Below, piece after piece: positions 35,401 to 47,855 of a DNA stretch of 64,000 nucleotides (position 1 is its first letter; every line of letters begins with the position of its first letter). A program made the position numbers and the translations under genes. The DNA is from Aplidium turbinatum. Taxonomy: Eukaryota > Chordata > Ascidiacea > Aplousobranchia > Polyclinidae. Under the pieces are notes generated by a model. It was not told the origin of the DNA and searched no databases. It was given only the letters and a program-made list of their open reading frames with translations. The stretch is taken from NCBI GenBank assembly GCA_918807975.1, contig OU964928.1, positions 15,583,823 through 15,647,822 of the forward strand. Reading direction: 5' to 3'.

Positions 35401-38400
35401 GACAGAGCGGAAACTTATATCGGAGAAATTGGTGAATCTACTGATTCAATAGAGGTAAGTTTGTTCTTTGTTGATGTTATCATTGTGCTGGCGTATCAGA
35501 GGTTTTTCATGTCGTTTGCGTGCTGTGAACAAGAAATTATTGACATGAATTTCAGTAACCACAATATTGGATCATAAAGTAATGAAGCTGCAATGAAAAT
35601 ATTTACTAATAGGCATTTAAAAACTAGTAGATGATTTTGCAGTGCTTTTACCTTAAGTAGGAGAATACGAGATAATTTGTTTGAGATCTCACCCCACAGT
35701 TTTCAATGTAGTCAGCTTTATATATTATCAACTTTCCAGAGTCAAACAGACGTGACAAAAGCTTTCAATTTTTTTGCATCATTTTAAGTCACTTTAAGTA
35801 TCATCACTTTTGGGCTTGCATGCTCAAAGCATAATTGTACGTTATAGCTACAAATACAAAAATTGCTTTGGATGAAACACGGTTCTAAATGCAGCATTGC
35901 AGCAATCACCGTATAAAACTGGCTGCAAGTGGAATGTTTGAAAAAGAATAAATAGCGTAAATTTTTCATGACTTTTCTATATTATAATTTTTCAAAGATT
36001 TCTCTAACCTTGTAGTGTATGTTGTAAAAAGAAATCTTTGTTCTATAATTTGGACCCTTTGACAAAGTTAAATATTTTAATTCATAAAATGGTTTTAAAA
36101 ATACTGATCTTATATTGCGAAACAAATTATTGTTGCTAGAGATGCTTAATCATGCTTGTTATAGGCTTGGTACTTTGGTCTATCTGCTTCACAAAAGATG
36201 TACATAAAAATTAAGTCATCAATCATAAACTAACAACAAAAATATGCTGCATTTTTTATTTATTGTCTTAATGCAGCCAGAAAGTTTTTTTTGTTGAACA
36301 TCATATAGGAAAGTGACGGAGTCATGGAGGGGCGATCGCCCTCCCTAAAACACAGAAAAATAACTTTATTTACGGTGTATTTGCAAGGTCGAATCAATGT
36401 AGACGACACATTATTATGATTTGTTAAAATTGCCCCCCCCCCCAAGTCTACTTGCTGGATCCATCCCTGATAGAGAGTTCGAATCTTGATCTTACTATAT
36501 ATTTGTTCTTCTTTCTTCATTTTCACTTATTGCAGTATCAAAAAGCAATAATTTTGGAAAAGGAAACTTTAGTTATTGTGATCTTTTTCTTATTAGGCCA
36601 TGATCAAGTCAATCAAGCTAGCTGAGTTGAACAAGCAGACGACAGCAAAGGTCCCTGATCTATTTCTCAGCTATGGTGAACAAGATAAAATCGATGTTGA
36701 AGTAAGCAATGAATTCCTTTTTAAAACGTGGGCTGTAGAATTTTAGCAACACGAGGAACCATTATAGGCTATTGTAGGTGTATTGGTCTGTTGGAGCTAT
36801 AGAGGATCAAGGATGATTGCATCTCAGAGACGATAAAGTATAATCCTTATATTTTTTATAGGATATACAGTAGAACTTGTTTGGACAAATTTTAAATGAC
36901 TTTCAATAAACAAAAAATCAATTTGCCAAAAACTAATTTTTTAGTCCGTTTCAAGACATCCAACATTCAGTTTCACGAAAGCTTTTTTTAGCAAGTAACA
37001 AAATCTGCCCAAATGTATTAATTGTTATAATATCTTTGTTTAGTTTATGCCATGACTATGCCGGCAAAATTGACAAATAACTCGAACTCTTTCTTACCTG
37101 AGGTTATGCTATTATGCTAATGATCAATCTACAATGTCAGTTGAGTTTAAAATAAAATCATTTCCAATGTATATAAATGGCTTTTTACAGTAGCATAAAG
37201 TTTCTGATTGACTTCAATCAAAGAGTACCTTATAACAAGCTTTGCTATGTTAAATTTAATCTTACTGTGCCAAGCCAATATTAGCCCAGACATTTAGTCA
37301 GGATTTTATCAACAGAATAAAGTTAACAAAAGATTTTACCATTGCTAGTTTGACCCTGTTTAAATGTGAAATCCTTGGAGAACTACTAAATTTTCACCAA
37401 CTTAATATGAATAACTTTGTTGTAGGACATGTATGATGTTGTCACCGACTTCTTAGAAGAAACTCTTGATAAAACTGAAGAAGTACAGAGTGAAATCGAC
37501 GAAGCGTTGGAAGATCTAAATAGTACCACGGCCAATCTCCTTCCAAGGTACCTTTTGTTAGTAAAACGGCTTATTACAGTAAACTACCGCAGTTTGTTTT
37601 GGTCTGTTACTTTATTGAGCTATGGTCTTCAAGTTTTCTTGAAAGTATAGCATAATATGATAACATCAGCATAACGGTAGGTAGGCTACTCGCAAAAATT
37701 GCCAAAAACTATTGAAAAAATTTGAACTTCTAATAGGATTCGGACGGAAATATTTGTAAATTTACTAAAAATGTATAATATAAGAATGGACTTTTAAAAT
37801 TATGAAATTCGAATAAAGCTTAAGCCAGTTAATATAGTCTCTAAAATCTTCTGCAATGACAGGTTTTAATGGTTCTTTGAGAGTTAAATGAGACAGAAGA
37901 CCTTCAACATAAGTGACTAACTTATTAAGTCGAACAAAAATGATCTAACTTTAAAATTAAAACATGATTTTTGTTTTAAACCAAAAGTTTTTAACTTACA
38001 TGATGTTTGATGTTAAGCAATTGTGGTTTTCAACACATAAATAACATGTTTTGGTTTTGGTTGGCTTCGTTGCTTGTTTGTGCAAAGGCCTTAAACTCGA
38101 CAACCCGGCCAATTTATTTTGGCAATAAAAGCTCTTCATGCTTGTGATATTTGTTTTTGCAGGAATGAAATTCTGATATCCCTGCGGTCTGTTCAAACAT
38201 CTCTTGCCAGTCAGGCGAAGACCTTAACGTCTCTATTTCGGCAAGTGGACGCGATGAGGGACAACCAAGATGGACCCGAATATGATTCCCACGTCACAGA
38301 CTATCTAGAAGACGAAGTTGAAACTGATGAAGAAAACTTCTTATCTGTCGATACGGACGAATTGACTGATGGAACTGATGAGTTCTCGCTCGTCTACATG

Positions 38401-40200
38401 GGAGTCGAAGACGACGACAGTGACGATACTGATAACACTGATGATGACGATGAGGATGATATTACATCTGTTCATGAATCCAGTAATATTGATACGTTGC
38501 CAATTGTTGAGAAAACAAAGCATAACGAGTTAGAGTTAGACGAAATGCTTCCTTTTGCTGAATCAGTAAATGAAACGTCTGCTACCACCGTGGCCACTCG
38601 CGTTGGAAAGAAATCACAAATATTTGATTGGGATTTCCCAGACACTTCTGACTTGGTTTCCAACAATAAACAAGAGATGTTGGAAAATGGAGAGTTTGAA
38701 AGCACCTTGGATAGCGACCAAATACTAAGAGAAATAACTTCGATTCTGGAAAGCAGTTTTGTGGAAAATGAAGGCAGTGAAAATGAAAATATGGCAACCA
38801 ACGATTTCGATTCAACAAATAATTTAAAATTAAATCTGCTTGATAAAAAAAATACTATACCAAATTCAGAATTAAATGACTCTTGGATTACTGTCGACGA
38901 ACCCGAAGCCTATACTTATGATGATTACAGTGATATATCAACTCCTTACCCAGTTTATGAGGTTACTACTGTTTCTGAAGAGTACGAGGGTGATGAGCTT
39001 GCTGCAACAAGTTTTGAAATGTACGGAAACATGCCCACCATTGATTCTAAGTTATATGAAGAAACCACTCAACCAGATGAAATGATTGAGCACATCGATG
39101 AAGTGACTACAGCTGTGCCATCAGTTGTTGATCAAAATTTTTCAATTGATAACTCGGTTAATGGAGAATACCATTCCATGGATAAGTTCCTTGGATTTTT
39201 TCGTGATAAGGATACTTTGTATCCTCCTGATTCCAATACAGGAGAAAATCAAAATATTGACTTCATGTTTCCAGACACACAAAATGAAAATAACTTTGTT
39301 GATACTGAAAATTTGAAAGATAATATGACAGAAGAAGACAATGAAGATTTTGATACTCCTGTATTCAAATCGAAAGAAACAGAAGTTTCCCATCTACTTG
39401 GAGAATCTCCATTGGACATGGCTGATAACTTTGATTCGATGAACGAGCAGTATTTCTTGAATGCATTCGATTTAATGACAGATGACCAATCAGATGATCA
39501 AAGTGATGAAGAGTGGGAAACCGTGAACAATGAAAAATTGGCTCAACTTGCATCTAATTTTGATCCATATGCGTTTTTAAACAAGATAAACGTTAAGTTT
39601 TCTGATGAAGATGACTCAACAGACCTATTGCCCTCAGATGATGATGACGACATTATAATAGAGAACACAAATAACGTCTTTCCTGTAAACAAACCGGACA
39701 CCTTTGAAAGCATGTTTACTTTGGATGATTCAGCTGAAGATAATAATCCCAAAAAACGTCCGCTCGTGGTGGAAGAGTGGACTAACAAAAACACATACAG
39801 CAATGATGTCAATGAAGACATTGCCTGGGACAAACCCGTGCTTGATGAAGACCAAATTATCATAAAGGATCAAGTTCAATCGTTTGGTCTACAAAACGAT
39901 ATGCTTGATTTAATAAACAATCAAAAGATCGAAGATGACAAGGTTCGAATTGACGACAATAGGTTGAACCAACAAAGCGTTTTGCTATGGTTTACAGCTG
40001 GGGTCTGTTTGGTGGGTGTTGGTGTGCTTATTTTGTTCATGAGCGTCTATATAGGGTTAAAAAGAAAGCAACAACTTCGAAGCAAAAATTGTTCGCATGT
40101 TCCTTACACTGTAATGGAAGATGAATACGATAAAGGCTTCGGAAGGCTATCCTTTTCAAAGCCGGTTGATGAGAAAAAAGTGTATAGCATCCAAGTGTAA
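32404..40200 (+). CDS. Unrecognised acidic single-pass type I membrane protein, 852 aa, 5 exons
   Basis: Exons: 32404-32445, 35203-35454, 36597-36701, 37426-37547, 38163-40200. All splice sites are GT-AG and the frame is continuous. Residues 1-20 are a signal peptide (MKVKTGLFLLVLALSNLAQA, cleavage after AQA). Residues about 60-215 are charged and helix-prone (FLEETLDKTEEVQSEIDEAL, SLASQAKTLTSLFRQVDAMR), perhaps coiled coil. Residues about 215-775 are a low-complexity, extremely Asp/Glu-rich ectodomain with acidic clusters (EDDDSDDTDNTDDDDEDD), N-glycosylation sites and repeated short patterns such as LDMADNFDSM. Residues 781-806 form one membrane helix (LWFTAGVCLVGVGVLILFMS) followed by KRKQQ. 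The 46-residue tail has YTVM, a YxxPhi-type sorting motif, and ends YSIQV, a possible class II PDZ ligand. I recognise no family. Acidic ectodomains can bind calcium or act as matrix or granule proteins; that is inference only. Confidence 0.8.
33042..33096. repeat. Partial palindromic MITE, CCCAGACA family
   Basis: It begins CCCAGACAACAAAATTTACG, followed by TCTACAGACGTTGAATCTTA, matching the left arm and core of the hairpin at 25677. The right arm decays quickly. Confidence 0.5.
34318..34586. mobile_element. 269 bp hAT MITE
   Basis: The left end CAGGCCCGGATTTAG and right end CTAAATCCGGCCCTG are inverted with one mismatch. They are flanked by an 8 bp duplication, CTTAACAT at 34310-34317 and CTTGACAT at 34587-34594 (one mismatch). 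Subterminal GGGGCCCCCC runs occur on both sides. There is no coding capacity. It lies in intron 1 of the acidic membrane protein gene. Confidence 0.8.
36310..36472. mobile_element. Possible short MITE with GC-rich ends
   Basis: The right side reads outward in complement as CAGGGATGGATCCAGCAAG followed by a G run. The left side has GGAGTCATGGAGGGGCGATC. CAGGG-GGATCCAG ends are common in invertebrate hAT MITEs. The left end is poorly preserved and no target duplication is visible. Confidence 0.3.
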
Positions 40201-40716
40201 AAGAAAGCAATGCAGTTGAAATCGTTACACAGCAAACATTGTTCTGTTGAAGAGTGCAGCAAAGGATCAACAAACATACATTCGCTTTTGCAAAGTCACT
40301 ATTATTTCCCGGTTTTGCTATCTCATGGCCTTGAGAGGTACGGCTAGCTATGTCACGTTTTGTGAGCAATTTCTAAAAGGCCTAGCCTACTTCTGTTTTG
40401 TTGATCGTTTCAAAAGTAAACAATTGTAGTGTTTGTTCAGATTACTAACAGTTCGGGAAACTTGTTGTAGTTATTTTAGTTTTGTTATAACTTATATCAT
40501 TTAAATTTTTTTATACATTAGTTTGATGAATTATATAGCACATCAATTTTTAGTAACTCGGCACTTACAGTAGGAGAGGTAGGCCTAATCAACTTTTTTT
40601 TCAAATCCAACTTTAGCTCTGGTTTTTACATACAATATCCTAAGACATCTGGTAAAAAGATTGAAATTTAATTTCAAAACTTTTGAAATTTTCGTTTAAT
40701 CACGTACGGTATAGAG
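40201..40716. other. Gap after the acidic membrane protein gene
   Basis: This probably contains the 3' UTR of the acidic membrane protein transcript. No AATAAA was noticed here. It contains one GTAGGCCTA word at 40579-40587. Nothing else is recognised. Confidence 0.4.
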
Positions 40717-42036
40717 CAGGGGTCACCAACTGGCGGCCCGCGGGCCGCATGCGGCCCGCCACGCTGTATCGCTGCGGCCCGCGGAAAGTATCAGCGTACA
40801 AGTATAACCAAAAATACTTTTCTTGAGGAGTTAAAGAGCACGAAGGCAAAAAAATACTTTCCGGGAAGCATATTTTCGCTTTGCATGCGATTCCACCGAC
40901 CGACCAATCAGATGATAGTTCTAGGTGGGGGTTGCTTAAAGTTATTCCAATGCGATGTCCAGCCACACCGTTCCAGTGGTTGATTAAAACGTCTGTTTTC
41001 GAAATTGCCTGTGAGCATAGGGTTGCTTATTGTTTGCAAATGTCATGTAAACACTAGTGTGCGTTTCACCGTTATTGTGTTTCTCGAGCAGTGTTCTCTT
41101 TATGCAAGTTTTTGTTGGAAAAATAGGTCGGTGTGCCAACTCAATTTATAATAAATTGGCAAAATATTATATATAAATTTGATAACTTTTTCTGATTGTA
41201 TAATGAAAATATTTAGCTTTGTACTGCAAAATGTTTTTTGTTTTTAAAGAAATATGGAACGCTTCACGATTTTGCGTGTCATCCTTGTGCAGGGGCCGTA
41301 CTAATCTTCTCTGTATCGTTCCAATTTTAGCATATGTACTGCTGAAGCAAGTACTGCAAAATGTTGTTAATCAACAAATTCTTGCCACGCTGATAAGCAC
41401 CGCAAGCGACAGTTGTCTATAATCAAAGAAAGACGGTTTTATAGACTCTCACAAAAGGATGAAAAACCAACTCATTACTTTTTTTAGAGTGAAGACTGTT
41501 CATGAATTACGATAGAATTACGATTTTTCGATGATTTTCACAAGCGTTTGTTTCATGGTGCCTGGTTTCTTTTTCCCTGTTATTGGAGCCTATTTTTCGC
41601 TGATACGTTTGCAGATCACTATTGTTGCCTGTATTGCGATGTGTCAAACATTTCCTTGTTTACTGAAATTGTTAATTGCAAGATATCTTTTGTGAAGCGA
41701 AGTGACAACACCACTCTTGCTTGGCGATGAATATTCTGATGAAACCGCTCGCCTCGCTATAAGTGCGCAAAACAAGTGGCCTCGTTTATTAGGTATTGTT
41801 AAAAAAGTCAAAAGTGTTGTAAAAGGAGCTTGGCCTGGCAGTAGCGTTGTTCGATTAATTTTGTTGTTGCGGTATTGTAACATAAATATGAACAACATGT
41901 AACGCTGGATACTGGGTACGAAATGCGTTCTTTTCTAGCATAAGAGTCAACCTACCTAAAATTTTATTAGTGCGGCCCGCCACAGCTCTCCTTAGTGCCA
42001 AAATGGCCCGCATGCAAAAAAGGTTGGTGACCCCTG
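40717..42036. mobile_element. Non-autonomous hAT (Charlie-like) element, 1320 bp
   Basis: The ends CAGGGGTCACCAAC and GTTGGTGACCCCTG are perfect inverted repeats. They are flanked by the perfect 8 bp duplication GTATAGAG at 40709-40716 and 42037-42044. Just inside, GGCGGCCCGCGGGCCGCATG on the left is answered by GCGGCCCGCCA and GGCCCGCATG on the right; this is the typical hAT GCGGCCCGC subterminal pattern. The interior is AT-rich with no transposase frame. A processed U6 copy is inserted at 41236-41350. The perfect duplication suggests a fairly recent insertion. Confidence 0.9.
41250..41354 (-). pseudogene. U6: Processed U6 snRNA retrocopy
   Basis: Read on the minus strand, the sequence matches U6 almost throughout: GCAGTACATATGCTAAAATT, GGAACGATACAGAGAAGATT, AGTACGGCCCCTGCACAAGG and ATGACACGCAAAATCGTGAA, then GCGTTCCATATTT. 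Differences from the common sequence include GTACTTGCTTCAGC for GTGCTCGCTTCGGC and TAGTACGG for TAGCATGG. The 3' end runs into an A-rich tail (TCTTTAAAAACAAAAA), and the whole is bracketed by the 15 bp duplication GTACTGCAAAATGTT at 41221-41235 and 41351-41365. That is the signature of LINE-driven retroposition. It lies inside the hAT element, has no visible U6 promoter of its own and is unlikely to be functional. Confidence 0.9.
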
Positions 42037-43094
42037 GTATAGAGTGACTGCTTTGCACTACAATGTTGATGTTTGCCTGAGTTTTCAAAGCTCTGCCTGC
42101 ACACAGTGCTCTATTGGTGATGTTGTGCAAAAAGTTTTACCATTTTTGTTTGTAGTATAATCACTAATCAGGCTAAAACAACTGCAACAAGTTTTCTGAA
42201 CTGTCGTAACCTCAACAGACACTACAGTTCTTTACTTTTGAAAAGATTAAGAAAACAAAAGTAAGCTTTTTAGAAGTTGCTTACAAAATGTGACATAGCT
42301 AGCTATACCTCTAAAGGCCATCGCTATCTGTATATTTTGTTAGTTGTATACTTTTACGTCAATTAAAATGTGTTTAATCTAAAAATACACTATCAATGAA
42401 CATTTGCACTTCAGTAGATTGGTAATTTTTCATTTTGCAGATTGGAAACTTGCTAAAGCCGTCAATGTTATTTAGTAAAGATAGCACGTTTGTACCACGA
42501 AATTGAAAATAGTGTAGTTTTAACCTCACAATCTTAGATGCAACCTGGCACAAAAGTTAGTAGCCTAGTATTTGCCACGTTGACTTGAGATTGGCACTCG
42601 CCATGTTGTACATGGTGAGTTAAAACTTATGAGCCTATTCACGCTTATCCAATTGTAGGCCTATTCGTGTGATGAAGTTATGCCACTACAACGCTATCTG
42701 GAGCTTGACTTTCGCGTGCAGCAGCTGTGCATATTGTGCATTATGCAACTCACAAGGAGATTCGATTCTGACGTTTATCTCTAGGTTTTTTTTATGTTTT
42801 TGCGTGTAACTTTCTTTGCGTCTTTGGCCAACACACAATCCCAATGATGGAACATATTCATAAGCACGTTTGTGCATTAAAAATGTATATCACACATCAT
42901 TCAATAATAACAATATCGTGAGACTGATTCAGGGACGTGTGAGCGCCACCTCGCCCCTCCCCTACGAAATCCACTAATGGCCCCTATTTTTTAGTGAGGG
43001 CACCTTCAATGTTTCTCAAACCATGGGTTGTAAATTCGGGTCAAAGTCATCAGACTTTGACTTCGCAATCTTTTAGGACTACATTTTTTTTTTG

Positions 43095-43226
43095 ACTTCA
43101 TAACAATGCAAAGAGCTATGGAGGTTGATTTAGCGCACATCCCGATAGCCGAACCAGCGCGGCTTGATCTTTTTATTCCTTTGTGCACAACGCCAGGTGT
43201 TCAACCAATTGAACTACCGCGACAAA
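43095..43226 (-). repeat. tRNA-derived SINE head, minus strand
   Basis: In complement it has the A-box-like TAGTTCAATTGGTTGAACA and the B-box-like GCTGGTTCGGCTATC, then CGGGATGTGCGC. That last string also opens the body of the copy at 22659. The acceptor stem does not pair, so it is a SINE head rather than a tRNA. Confidence 0.6.
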
Positions 43227-45839
43227 CTACAGTATCACGTTTTAGGATATGTTAAAGTGTTGTAGCGTAGTATTTCGGTTGATAACATTGCAGTTCTACA
43301 GTAGAATTAGAAAGTGCAGCGAATCAGTTTGGGCGCACATCAATGTGTATCCGAGAAATCATTGAACATTCATGCTAAATTCTTGACCAATCATCATGTA
43401 CAGCCAGGATTAGCAAAGCAACAGGTCGTATGCACAAGATTATTCTTTCCGTTTCAGTTAGTTATTAGTTCTTCATTTAAGCTTGATGATAAGATTGTGT
43501 GATAGTTTTGTGCAACATTTTGTTTCATCGTTCCAACGTAAACCTATCAAATACGGTCGGTCAAAGATTTATATCACCAAGAAGAATTAGCGTTTTTATT
43601 TTTCTTCATTGGCTATACCACAGTTGCGTCGAAGAAAAGTTAAAATATTTTTCTCTACAGCTGCTATAGTGGGTCTAGGCTTAACTCAAGGTCATATCAA
43701 TGATTTTGGAACTTTTATTGATTGTATTTTTTGTTGCATAATGTAGCCAAGTTTTACAGAGTAATAATTCTTTTAAGATTGGAAATATGATGTAAAGTGA
43801 AAACAGCACAGTTGTTATCAAATAGGGTTGGATTAGTAGGCCTACTGTGATAATCAAAAAACATACCTATGTTATTATATGAAGTGGATTGTGACATTCA
43901 TTTGCAAATGAAAAGAATAGTAGAAATATTATAAAAATGAACAAATTATTATAAAATTTAATTGTTAACGTGTGCAATACACTCCATCAAGCCACTCCAT
44001 CCATGCAAATAGTGGGCTTGTAGGCTATATTGTTGATAAACGGTGTGCACTGTGCATCCACCATTGTATTGTCTAATTGAAGACCTGAGTTGAAAAGCTA
44101 CCGAAGTCTAAACTTTCGAGGTAAAGCAAGTAAAAGTTTTTTCAACGTAGTTCAATCTTTTATTTCTATGCACACACCAGCGAATGTTATAGTAACATTA
44201 TGCCGTTTTTTAATCAAATTTTGCGTGGGGACAGGCAATGTCATACAACATATTTTTGGTAATAACTCAATTTAAAGTAGCCTAGGTTTACAACCCAGGT
44301 CTCAATTGGCGAATGGAGTTACTTTCTCATTCATAGACTCCATGTAGCTAAAATTTAACTATGCAAATGTTTACGAATGTATTATCTTAGTTTAATAAAA
44401 ATTTTAAATTTTAAACATTAATTTAAAAACTGACACATTTATTTAAGACACAAAACATTTTGAAAACTTGCTCTTAAACATCAGTCTAATCAAAAAATCA
44501 TTTCTATATGACGTATCTTGCATTTATATCTTTGTATTTTATATCACACATATAGCCTCTCATGTTGAATCGTCATCACTTAATTTCGATTACTTCATGC
44601 TCATTACAGTCGAAGAATGATGTGCACATTCGGCAAGTAAAACATGCTGCTGTTTCAAAATATAATGAAAGCTTGCGTTACATCAACGTAACTTCCTAAA
44701 ACGTACAAACTACATAAAACGTAAAGTTGTTTTGAAACCTTACCGTGTGTCAACGTAGCTACTTCGTATAAAACTAGAACTTCACGTTTTACTATGTTTA
44801 AGTTTTCATACCAAAACTGGATTAAACCTAACACTAAATAAACTGGATATTTCTAAAAGTTTGCGCTACAAGTTTGAGTTTAAAACCGATGCAAAAACTT
44901 TATTTGCAATTGAAGTAAACAGTGAAGTCTTTAAATAATTTCTCGACCACAGAAAGATTTCAGAGATTTGTTTGTTGGCAAAGATTTGTACAGTTTTGTG
45001 TAGTCTGAGTGAATTTTTGATAATCTGTCTGAGATGATCCGCCAAACTGAAACAAATGGGCCCCTACAGGGCCTACACAATCGTGTAACATCCTCTGGGG
45101 ACGGGATGCTGTTAATACGTCCCGGCTTATAATCCTCTAAAGAAACTTTCCGAAAATATTCAGCACTTACACACCTCGCAAAATCTGGCTTTGCACTGAT
45201 TAATGAAAAACCACTGACTGTCGCTAAAGTAGGCCTATTGTAAGCAGTCCGTGGCTGTGAAATGATAAATGTCATTTAACCGAATTTAATAAAATGACAA
45301 AGTATCTCTTTTTGTTCCTTGGTGCAATTTTACCAAATCTATTTGTGTTGGTATTGTTATGGGAAGGATGGTAGACTTTACATATCAATAACATAAGAAA
45401 AAAAATGGCGCGGATCCAGCGTTCGAGATGATGCCATAATTTTGTGTTGACTTGATCTTAATCGTTACGCTCTTGTCCAGTGTCGATACACAGTCCCAAA
45501 TATTCAGAAATTAGATTTGATCCAAGTAAACATTAAATCAACACTTAAAAACAAATAGAAAAGCGGCAAGGCAGGTTCCGTGTTCTATTAAAAACATAAG
45601 CTAAGCCATAAATAAAATCACCTCAGGCATAAATAAAAAAATTAAAATTAAACCATGCAGGTATGCCGAAAATAAAGTTACTGGTTTGCAAATAATCTTA
45701 GACATAGCTTTTGGACATTTTCCTACATGAATTTAAAGAATTTCTGAAAATCCATATCTAAACATTGGAAAACTGTTAGTTTCTTGCTTGAATCTTTATT
45801 TTCGGATTTAGAAAACCTCTGAAAAGTTGTTCCTGGCAG

Positions 45840-46082
45840 TTTCACATACTCGTGGAGAGTTTGCACCACTGACGCAGGGCTAGTTCACCAAACTGACAGA
45901 GTAAAATTTGTGCTTGTTGAAGTGTTGTTGTTTGTGAATTACACTATTCATCAGGTGCCCTTAAATGGAGAGCTGTCCTTGAATGCTTAAGCGTACACCT
46001 CTTGAGCTGAACCAGCGTTGTTTGATCCTAGCCGTATTTTTGTTTTTGCGAAGTCGAGCGGTTATCCGACTGAGCTGTCGGG
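45840..46082 (-). repeat. tRNA-derived SINE, old minus-strand copy
   Basis: In complement: an A-box-like CAGCTCAGTCGGATAACCGC, a B-box-like CGCTGGTTCAGCTCAAG, then CAGCTCTCCATTTAAGGGCA, ACAACAACACTTCAACAA and AGCCCTGCGTCA. The order and content match the SINE at 31923 at lower identity, so it is an older copy of the same family. Confidence 0.6.
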
Positions 46083-47855
46083 AGCGGTTTCCTGACCAAG
46101 AACATTGCTTCGTTAACAAAGAAACTAAACATACCAATTACATATCGCGTAAAGGGATCCTTTCCTCCTCAAGTGTAGTTCAAAAGAAAAATGGCAACCG
46201 ATTTAACTACTGGATAAACATGCCGTAATTGATATAAAATCTATATTATATTTTCAATATGGAAGACATGCACGATTGCACGTCTGCTGCAGGAACGAAA
46301 CATTAAAATTGCAAAGCTTAGAAATGTTTCGTTTCGACACAAAAATTCCTGCTTTTATTTGGTTGCGAAATAAAGTTATTATGAAGATTTTTTCTGCCTA
46401 CAGCAACAGCATTTTTCTTGTGAGCTCCACACGAAAAATAAAATACATTAAAATCTGATATGGAGAGCACAAAGTGCTGAAAAATTAAAAGTTTTCGACC
46501 TTGCGCCAAGGTCTTCGATTAATTACTAATTATTTTTGCCTAATATGTGTTCATCAAGGCTTAATACCGAAAAGAAAAATTCTCTGAATACAGTGATTAT
46601 TCTTAATTTCCCTTGTCGTGGTTTCGGATAACAAGCGTTGAATTTCCCAAGTTATGAAATTTTTTTACTAAGTTTAATCTAAAATTATTTTTTGTAAGTT
46701 ATTATTTTTGACATTGAAGTAACGCATAGTAATTAAAAACATATTAAATACAATTATTAAAGATATGTAGCAAAACAAGTCTTTTGAAAAAGGAAAAGGT
46801 AAGCTTGCATGAATACGTTCTCGCTTTGTTTGCAATTAAAAGGCCTCTCCTACTATTGTGTTATGTGCAAATCCAGGTAATTGAAAATTCCCGTGCTCCC
46901 CAATGAAGCATTTTCAAATTTTATTACTTCGCGATGCAAAATTCAGTAAGTGTCGTCGCACTGAATTTTGTTTGCTTCTATTTAAACCGCCATTTCAAGA
47001 TTTCTTACCATATCCCTTATAACAAAATAGTGCAACTTTAGAAGTAGGACTACTTTTGTTTTACCTCGAACAGACCTTTGTCAACAAGGTAAATGCATCG
47101 TCTCAACTAGCAATCATTTGTTTATGCCATAAAAGATTAACCAAACGTTTAAAAGTGTCTTTGCATAAACACCTCCGCAATGCTACATGTGTTAATGAGC
47201 TCATCAAGAGACAAAATTATTTCTATCACCTTGGTTGCTAAATCGATAACATTATTCCAGTAGTAGCACCTATCTCATCTCACATAGCCTATCTTAATCG
47301 GCAAGGCTAACTAACTGATTTTACTTTTTTTTTTAGACCTCTGCTATGTTTGGCAATTGGCATACCGTATATTGTGTTTCGCTGTGATGGTCAGAAATAA
47401 AAACAAACTTACATGAGCCGATAGAGACGGCGAAGTTACAAACGTCTTAAGTCTTTAATTTTCGTTGTTCTATGTATCGTTTTTATACTTTTGTGCTGAT
47501 GATAGAACACACAAAGAACTATCTTCAGAACCATCAGAACAGTTGTATTAACATAATTAAACACATCGCAAAAAAGCACGTGTCACAATTAAAGCAAGTC
47601 AGAACTACAAATCGAGACACTGGTTATCTTCAAAGATGCAACGATAACAAATAACACAAAAAACAAAGATTAACATTTATTTCACATATTCATGCAACGT
47701 ATGTAGAAAAAACAGTGTTCAAAAACAAATACCAGTCTTCAGCAACTTAAAGTTTGCTGTCAAAGCTTTAGTGTCAAAACTGATAAATAGGTAAAAACAA
47801 ACGTTCAAAACCTGCTGAAGAAATAATAATTTAAGTAGCGAAAATAAAAATGATT

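Larger units (their letters stand above)
42045..47855. other. Intergenic region between two convergent genes
   Basis: AT-rich DNA between the hAT element and the RASL11 stop. It contains two minus-strand SINE copies (43095-43226, 45840-46082) and several GTAGGCCTA words. A moderately GC-rich patch at 45.05-45.2 kb has an open minus-strand frame without splice or start support. No gene is supported. Confidence 0.4.

Noticed and set aside
38472-39863. Several minus-strand and out-of-frame open frames over the acidic membrane protein
   Set aside because: They are shadows of a long GAT/GAA-rich exon; none has a start context or splice support.
43142-43226. Possible tRNA gene on the minus strand
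   Set aside because: A and B boxes are present but the acceptor stem does not pair and the spacing is too long. The sequence continues into the SINE body.
44931-45275. 114-codon minus-strand open frame in a slightly GC-richer patch
   Set aside because: No splice sites, family motifs or partner exons. The patch (for example GACGGGATGCTGTTAATACG) looks more like an old repeat.
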